Positions 59,116 through 64,000 of a stretch of 64,000 bases of DNA are shown one piece after another. Position 1 is the stretch's first letter. Each line of letters opens with the position of its first letter. The DNA lies in assembly GCF_001518815.1 (NCBI RefSeq), contig NZ_CP013987.1, positions 3,804,501 through 3,868,500 of the forward strand, given 5' to 3'. The translations under genes were made by a program, and so were the position numbers. Under the pieces are notes generated by a model that saw only the letters and a program-made list of their open reading frames with translations, made no database searches and was not told the DNA's origin. Origin of the DNA: Pseudomonas oryzihabitans (GTDB lineage Bacteria; Pseudomonadota; Gammaproteobacteria; Pseudomonadales; Pseudomonadaceae).

Positions 59116-60525
59116 CTACAGCGGCTGACCACGCTTGCCGTGGCGGGCGACGAAGGCCTGGACGGCGGCGAGGTCGTTGGGCAGCACGGTGCAGCGCTCT
59201 TCGCGTTGCAGCAGGTCGGCCAGGTGGGTCGGCAGGCTCAGCGTTGCGCCGATGCCGGCCTTTTCCACCGCTTCGGGGAATTTCACCGGGTGGGCGGTAC
59301 CCAGCACCACCATGGGGGTGGCCAGGCTGCGGCGGCATTCGCGAGCGGCGCGCACGCCAATGGCGGTGTGCGGATCCAGCACTTCGCCAGTAGCCGCATA
59401 GACCTCGGCGATGGTGGCGCAGGTCTCTTCGTCGCTGACAGCCAGGGAGTCGAACAGCTTGCGTGCCTCGGTCCAGCGATCATCCGCCACCGACAGGGTG
59501 CCGCTGCTACGGAAATTCGCCATCAGCTCGGCCAGGGCCAGGCCGTCCCGACCGTGCAGGTCGAACAGCAGACGCTCGAAGTTGGACGACACCATGATGT
59601 CCATGGACGGCGACAGCGAGGCCTCCAGCTGCTGCTTGTCGTAGCGGTTGCCCGACATGAAGCGGTGCAGGATGTCGTTGCGGTTGGTCGCCACGACCAG
59701 CTGGCTCACCGGCAAGCCCATGTTGCGCGCCAGGTAGCCGGCGAAGATGTCGCCGAAGTTGCCGGTGGGCACGGAGAAGGCGATGGAGCGCGCCGGGCCG
59801 CCCAGCTGCAGGGCCGCATGGAAGTAGTAGACGATCTGGGCCATGATCCGCGCCCAGTTGATCGAGTTGACCGCCACCAGCGGCGCGCCCTTGAGGAAGC
59901 CCTGGTCGGCGAAGCTGGCCTTGACCATCTCCTGGCAGTCGTCGAAGTTGCCTTCGATGGCGATGTTGTGGATGTTGTCGCCCAGCAGCGTGGTCATCTG
60001 CCGGCGCTGCACTTCCGACACCCGCTGGTGCGGATGCAGGATGAAGATGTCCACGTTTTCGCAGCGCTTGCAGCCCTCGATGGCCGCCGAGCCGGTGTCA
60101 CCGGAGGTAGCGCCCATGATCACCACGCGCTCGCCGCGCTTGGCCAGTACATGGTCGAGCAACCGGCCGAGCAGCTGCAGGGCGAAGTCCTTGAAGGCCA
60201 GGGTCGGGCCATGGAACAGCTCCAGCACCCACTCGTTGGCGTCCAGCTGGCGCAGCGGCGCGATGGCGCTGTGGGCGAAACCGGCGTAGGTCTCTTCCAG
60301 GATGGCCTTGAATTCGGCATCGGCGATGGAGCCGGCGACGAAGGGCTTCATCACCCGGAAGGCCAGCTCGTGATAGGGCAGACCGGCCCAGGAGGCGATC
60401 TCCTCCAGGGAAAACCGCGGCAGGTTCTCCGGTACGTAGAGACCACCATCACTGGCGAGACCCGCCAGCAGCACTTCTTCGAAATTCAGCGCGGGCGCCT
60501 GGCCGCGGGTACTGATGTAACGCAT
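59116..60525 (-). CDS. thrC: Threonine synthase
   Basis: A 469-residue PLP enzyme converting O-phosphohomoserine to threonine. The PLP lysine is in HGPTLAFKDFALQLLG; the phosphate-binding loop in ATSGDTGSAAIEG and VNSINWARI. Length is typical of the gammaproteobacterial (ThrC2-like) form. It lies downstream of hom in the same direction (46 bp), as expected for the threonine branch in Pseudomonas. Confidence 0.97.
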   Translation of the reverse strand: MRYISTRGQAPALNFEEVLLAGLASDGGLYVPENLPRFSLEEIASWAGLPYHELAFRVMKPFVAGSIADAEFKAILEETYAGFAHSAIAPLRQLDANEWVLELFHGPTLAFKDFALQLLGRLLDHVLAKRGERVVIMGATSGDTGSAAIEGCKRCENVDIFILHPHQRVSEVQRRQMTTLLGDNIHNIAIEGNFDDCQEMVKASFADQGFLKGAPLVAVNSINWARIMAQIVYYFHAALQLGGPARSIAFSVPTGNFGDIFAGYLARNMGLPVSQLVVATNRNDILHRFMSGNRYDKQQLEASLSPSMDIMVSSNFERLLFDLHGRDGLALAELMANFRSSGTLSVADDRWTEARKLFDSLAVSDEETCATIAEVYAATGEVLDPHTAIGVRAARECRRSLATPMVVLGTAHPVKFPEAVEKAGIGATLSLPTHLADLLQREERCTVLPNDLAAVQAFVARHGKRGQPL

Positions 60526-60571
60526 GACTCGACCTCGGGAAAGACGGCGGCGCCGGGCGCCGCCAGGCTGC

Positions 60572-61876
60572 TCAGTTCAGGTGCTCGACACGGATGCGGA
60601 CCACGTCGCCGACGACGTCGTCCAGGGCTTCCAGGGCGGCGATGGCCTCGACCATGTGACGCTCGATCACGCGATGGGTGATGAGGATCATGGGCACCAG
60701 GCCGTCATGCTCCTCGGCTTCCTTCTGCATGATGGACTCTATGTTGATGCCGCGTGCCGACAGGATGCTCGCCACCTGGGCCAGCACGCCTGGGTGATCC
60801 TTGGCCTGGATGCGCAGATAGTAGGCGCTCTCGCAGGACTCGATCGGCAACACCGGATGGTCGGACAGCGCATCGGGCTGGAAGGCCAGGTGCGGCACGC
60901 GGTTTTCCGGGTCGGACGTCATGGCGCGGACCACGTCCACCAGGTCGGCCACCACCGCCGAGGCGGTAGGCTCCTGGCCGGCTCCGGCGCCGTAGAACAG
61001 CGTCGAGCCGACGGCGTCGCCATTGACCATCACCGCGTTCATCACGCCGTTGACGTTGGCGATCAGCCGATCGGCCGGGATCAGCGTCGGGTGTACCCGC
61101 AGCTCGATGCCCTGGTCGGTGCTGCGCGCCACGCCCAGGTGCTTGATGCGATAGCCCAGCGCCTCGGCGTAGCCGACATCGGCGGTGGTCAGCCGGGTGA
61201 TACCCTCGGTGTAGGCCTTGTCGAATTGCAGCGGGATGCCAAAGGCGATGGACGCCAGGATGGTCAGCTTGTGGGCGGCGTCTATGCCTTCCACATCGAA
61301 GGTCGGATCGGCTTCGGCATAACCCAGCGCCTGGGCCTCGGCCAGGACGTCGGGGAAGGTGCGACCCTTCTCGCGCATCTCGGAGAGGATGAAGTTGCCA
61401 GTGCCGTTGATGATGCCGGCCACCCAGTTGATGCGGTTGGCCGCCAGGCCTTCGCGCAGCGCCTTGATCACCGGGATGCCACCGGCCACCGAGGCCTCGA
61501 AGGCGACGATCACGCCCTGCTCGCGCGCCTTGGCGAAGATCTCGTTGCCGTGGACCGCGATCAGCGCCTTGTTGGCGGTGACCACGTGCTTGCCATTGGC
61601 GATGGCGCGCAGCACCAGCTCGCGCGCCAGGGTGTAGCCGCCGATCAGCTCCACCACCACGTCGATCTCGGGATTGTCGACCACGGCCAGGACATCGGCG
61701 GTGATTGGCGTGCTGCCGGTATCGCAGTGAGGATTCGGCCGGCGCTGGGCGATCTGCGCCACCTCGATACCCCGTCCGGCACGCCGGGCGATTTCCTCGG
61801 CGTTGCGCTTGAGTACGTTGAAGGTCCCGCTGCCCACGGTACCCAGACCACAGATGCCTACTTTGACCGGCTTCAC
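60572..61876 (-). CDS. hom: Homoserine dehydrogenase
   Basis: A 434-residue NAD(P)-dependent enzyme that reduces aspartate semialdehyde to homoserine. Start is GTG (61876). N-terminal dinucleotide fold VGICGLGTVGSGTF; catalytic region GIINGTGNFILSEM and the Asp/Lys area; C-terminal ACT domain (YYLRIQAKDHPGVLAQVASILS) for threonine feedback. Monofunctional, without aspartate kinase, as in Pseudomonas. Confidence 0.97.
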   Translation of the reverse strand: MKPVKVGICGLGTVGSGTFNVLKRNAEEIARRAGRGIEVAQIAQRRPNPHCDTGSTPITADVLAVVDNPEIDVVVELIGGYTLARELVLRAIANGKHVVTANKALIAVHGNEIFAKAREQGVIVAFEASVAGGIPVIKALREGLAANRINWVAGIINGTGNFILSEMREKGRTFPDVLAEAQALGYAEADPTFDVEGIDAAHKLTILASIAFGIPLQFDKAYTEGITRLTTADVGYAEALGYRIKHLGVARSTDQGIELRVHPTLIPADRLIANVNGVMNAVMVNGDAVGSTLFYGAGAGQEPTASAVVADLVDVVRAMTSDPENRVPHLAFQPDALSDHPVLPIESCESAYYLRIQAKDHPGVLAQVASILSARGINIESIMQKEAEEHDGLVPMILITHRVIERHMVEAIAALEALDDVVGDVVRIRVEHLN

Positions 61877-61983
61877 ACCCTTATCCCCATGTCGTGTGGC
61901 GCCGCTCCGCAGCGCCGTTGAAATCTCTGTCGCCGCGCAAGGCCCTGTACGAAAGTGCCCGCGCTTGATGCGTCGTGCAGAAC

Positions 61984-62709
61984 CTAGCGGGCGCTGATTG
62001 CCGCTTCCGCCAGCTGGTCTGCCGGCTGGTACCCCGGAATCATCTGGCCATCGGCCAGAATAATCGCCGGGGTGCCCTGAATGCCCATGTTCTGACCCAG
62101 CGCGAATTGCTGAGCGACCGGATTCTGGCAGCTTTCGGACTTGACCTCATGCCCGGTGAACATCTGGTTCAGCGCAGTAGGCTTGTCCTTGGCGCACCAT
62201 ACCGCTTCCAGCTGCTTGGAGCCCGGCGAGCCCATGCCCTGCCGCGGGAAGGCCAGGTAACGCACCTCGATGCCGCGCTTGTTCAGCTCGGGCACCTCGG
62301 CATGCAGCTTCTGGCAATAGGGGCAGGTGGTGTCGGTGAAGACGGTGATGTGCGCCTTGGTCTCGCCCTGGGCGGGATAGATGATCATCTGATTGCGATC
62401 GAGGCCGTTGATCTGCCGCGCCACGGCGACGTTCTCGGCCTTCTCGGTCAGGTTGGAGGCCTTGCCGTCCTTGACCTGGTAGAGATAGCCCTGCATGACG
62501 AACTGGCCGTCACCACTGGCATAGAGCACCCGACCGCCCTTGAGCTGGACCTGGTAGAGGCCTTCCAGCGGGCTCTTGGCGATGGACTCGATGGCGAGAT
62601 TGGGTTGCAGCGCGGTCAGGCTCTGGCGAATGGCCTGCTCAGGTTCGGCCTGAGCCAGTTGCACGCCGAGCCCCAGGCAAGCGGCGAGCAACAGTTGGGA
62701 AATACGCAT
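61984..62709 (-). CDS. dsbC: Thiol:disulfide interchange protein DsbC
   Basis: A 241-residue periplasmic disulfide isomerase. Signal peptide MRISQLLLAACLGLGVQLAQA; N-terminal dimerisation domain; thioredoxin fold with active site CPYC in FTDTTCPYCQKLH; second Cys pair (VWCAKDK...ESCQNPVAQQ) structural. Start 62709 has a good ribosome site (CAGGAG). It precedes hom but follows xerD, in the usual order. Confidence 0.97.
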   Translation of the reverse strand: MRISQLLLAACLGLGVQLAQAEPEQAIRQSLTALQPNLAIESIAKSPLEGLYQVQLKGGRVLYASGDGQFVMQGYLYQVKDGKASNLTEKAENVAVARQINGLDRNQMIIYPAQGETKAHITVFTDTTCPYCQKLHAEVPELNKRGIEVRYLAFPRQGMGSPGSKQLEAVWCAKDKPTALNQMFTGHEVKSESCQNPVAQQFALGQNMGIQGTPAIILADGQMIPGYQPADQLAEAAISAR

Positions 62710-62784
62710 GGTTGACTCCTGTTGAGACGCCGGCAAGCCTACCACAGACCTGCCGGCTACGGCGGTCCCGCCCCAGGGCGGGGC

Positions 62785-62926
62785 TTCAGAAGTATCTACG
62801 CAATTTTGGCGGCGCTTTTGATCCCTGAGCGGCGTTGCCGCTTCTTGCCATAGCCCTGCTATGACTCGTCCCGGCGCCTGGCTCAGAAACCAAAATCACT
62901 CGCCAATTCTTGCGCGAACTTCTGAA
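62785..62926. mobile_element. MITE-like element B (142 bp)
   Basis: Left end TTCAGAAGTATCTACGCAA then TTTTGGCGGCG; right end on the other strand TTCAGAAGTTCGCGCAAGAA then TTGGCGAGTG. Similarity runs inward for about 45 bp to CTGAGC on both sides, so the whole unit is an imperfect palindrome with a CATAGC-CCT-GCTATG tip. It lies between dsbC and xerD, 8 bp from the xerD stop. No ORF. Ends differ from element A. Confidence 0.6.
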
Positions 62927-62934
62927 ACACCGCT

Positions 62935-63825
62935 CTAGCCGCGCGGATGGTGCTGGGCGTGCAGTTGCTGCAGCCGCACCCGGGCGACATGGGTATAGAT
63001 CTGGGTGGTGGACAGACTGGTATGGCCGAGCAGCATCTGCACCGTGCGCAGGTCGGCGCCGTGGTTGAGCAGGTGGGTGGCGAAGGCGTGCCTGAGGGTA
63101 TGCGGCGACAGCGAGGTGCGGATGCCGGCCACCTGGGCATGCAGCTTGATGCGGTGCCAGAAGGTCTGCCGGGTCATGGGCGTACCTCTCTGGCTGGGGA
63201 AGAGGATGTCACCGGGCTGGCCACCCAGCAGTAGTGGTCGCGCGGTCTTGAGATAGTCCTCCAACCAGGCGATGGCCTCTTCGCCCAGGGGAATCAGCCG
63301 TTCCTTGCTGCCCTTGCCGAACACCCGCAGTGAGCCCTCGCGCAGGTTGATCTCGTCCAGGGTCAGGCTGATCAGCTCGGTCACCCGCAGTCCGGTGGCA
63401 TAGAGCACCTCGAGCATGGTGCGATCACGCAGGCCCAGGGTGTCCTCGGTATCCGGCGCGGCCAGCAGGGCTTCCACGTCCGCCTCGGACAGGCTCTTGG
63501 GCAGCGGCGCGCCCAGCTGCGGCATGCTCACCAGCAGCGTCGGATCCTCGGCAACCCGCCCTTCGCGCACGGCATACTTGTAGAAGCTGCGCAGGCCGGA
63601 GAGGAAACGTGCAGTGGAGCGCGCCTGGTAGCCCTCGCTCAGCCGCCAGCCGAGGTGATCGAGCACGGCGTCACGCCCCAGATTCTCCAGGGTCAGCCCC
63701 CTGCCCTCCAGCCAGCGGGCGAAGGCCAGCAGATCGGTGCGGTAGGCACTGCGGGTATGGGGCGACAGCCCCTTCTCCAGCCACAGGGCGTCGAGGAACT
63801 CCTCGATCAGCCGCTCGGCGCTCAC
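62935..63825 (-). CDS. xerD: Site-specific tyrosine recombinase XerD
   Basis: A 296-residue tyrosine recombinase that with XerC resolves chromosome dimers at dif. Catalytic residues are all present: Arg147 (ATGLRVTEL), Lys171 (VFGKGSKERL), His242 and Arg245 (SPHTLRHAFATHL), His268 (LLGHTSLSTTQIYTHV) and nucleophile Tyr277. The start is GTG 63825, overlapping the preceding thioesterase stop (GTGA), so coupled. This is the core xerD, not a phage or integron integrase. Confidence 0.97.
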   Translation of the reverse strand: MSAERLIEEFLDALWLEKGLSPHTRSAYRTDLLAFARWLEGRGLTLENLGRDAVLDHLGWRLSEGYQARSTARFLSGLRSFYKYAVREGRVAEDPTLLVSMPQLGAPLPKSLSEADVEALLAAPDTEDTLGLRDRTMLEVLYATGLRVTELISLTLDEINLREGSLRVFGKGSKERLIPLGEEAIAWLEDYLKTARPLLLGGQPGDILFPSQRGTPMTRQTFWHRIKLHAQVAGIRTSLSPHTLRHAFATHLLNHGADLRTVQMLLGHTSLSTTQIYTHVARVRLQQLHAQHHPRG

Positions 63826-64000
63826 GCGGCGAATCCGGGCAGCACCGGCGTCGGCTTGCCCTCGTCGTCGACCGCGACAAAGCTGAAAGCACCGTTGATG
63901 GCGCGCTCGCGCCCTTCCGCCAACATGCCCTCGACGAAGACCTCGACCTGCACCTTGATGCTGGTATTACCGACCTTCACCACCCGCCCGATCAGTTCGA
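63822..64000 (-). CDS. Acyl-CoA thioesterase (hotdog fold), C-terminal fragment
   Basis: The last 59 codons of a gene that continues beyond the right edge. Translation on the minus strand gives ELIGRVVKVGNTSIKVQVEV, then FVEGMLAEGRERAINGAFSF and VAVDDEGKPTPVLPGFAA. This is the strand/helix pattern of YciA/BFIT-type acyl-CoA thioesterases, which end with VxxDxxGKPxPVP. It overlaps the xerD start (GTGA). The active-site part is not visible. Confidence 0.85.
   Translation of the reverse strand, partial: ELIGRVVKVGNTSIKVQVEVFVEGMLAEGRERAINGAFSFVAVDDEGKPTPVLPGFAA

Noticed and set aside
62935-63825. Phage or integron integrase marking an island
   Set aside because: Length, catalytic spacing and the dsbC-hom-thrC neighbourhood identify the core XerD; no attachment repeats or tRNA are present.

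Overview
The window is ordinary-looking chromosome of a GC-rich gammaproteobacterium, almost certainly a Pseudomonas. The gene orders mutM-HDOD-pfpI-lon-like, parC-pqiC-like / parE-yqiA-cpdA-DUF1249-nudF-like-thiC-tolC-like-waaA, prfB-lysS and recJ-yaeQ-thrC-hom-dsbC-xerD are those expected of that genus, and intergenic spaces carry GTAG-type REP repeats. I cannot fix the species from sequence alone. No rRNA, tRNA, CRISPR array, prophage, transposase or defence locus is visible.

Layout. 1-4.6 kb: a truncated NCS2 purine permease, a DUF523 protein, a PHD-type 2OG-Fe(II) oxygenase, a periplasmic protein and an alpha/beta hydrolase. 4.7-9.5 kb: a four-gene drug-efflux operon (MarR regulator, lipoprotein outer-membrane factor, EmrA-like adaptor, EmrB-like DHA2 pump) behind two MarR-type palindromes, closed by a strong hairpin. 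9.6-13.3 kb: cytochrome c, mutM, HDOD protein, PfpI-family protein, Lon-N-like protein, with a possible structured RNA at 12.4 kb. 13.4-29.1 kb: core genes (PqiC-like, parC, parE, YqiA, cpdA, DUF1249, Nudix, RsiV-like lipoprotein, cytX, thiC with TPP riboswitch, TolC-like, waaA). 29.1-34.7 kb: an aldonate catabolism cluster (IlvD/Edd dehydratase, FAH-fold enzyme, LysR regulator, ACS-family MFS) with two copies of one 21-bp operator. 34.7-44.5 kb: accessory metabolism (MFS, LysR/SMR pair, FAD oxidoreductase/aldo-keto reductase pair, a divergent Nudix-like protein, an AIM24-type protein, an FdhF/YdeP molybdoenzyme). 44.2-49.3 kb: cbpMA, zntB, lysS, prfB with its programmed frameshift. 49.4-56.4 kb: MHS-type MFS, GMC oxidoreductase with divergent LysR, DUF533 protein, NTF2-like secreted protein, old yellow enzyme. 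56.7-64 kb: recJ, yaeQ, thrC, hom, dsbC, xerD and the end of an acyl-CoA thioesterase.

The least explained material is non-coding. (1) A family of hairpins with a GTAG foot, an 8-bp stem and symmetrical GA/GA mismatches occurs at five loci, including a seven-unit alternating array between thiC and cytX. (2) Two MITE-like elements (about 230 and 142 bp) lie beside recJ and xerD. (3) A 10-bp stem buries the ribosome binding site of the FdhF/YdeP gene. (4) A 41-bp near-perfect inverted repeat precedes the FAD oxidoreductase operon. (5) A set of mutually exclusive pairings precedes a terminator after the PfpI gene. No multi-gene system that is clearly new to biology was found; the coding content falls in known families.
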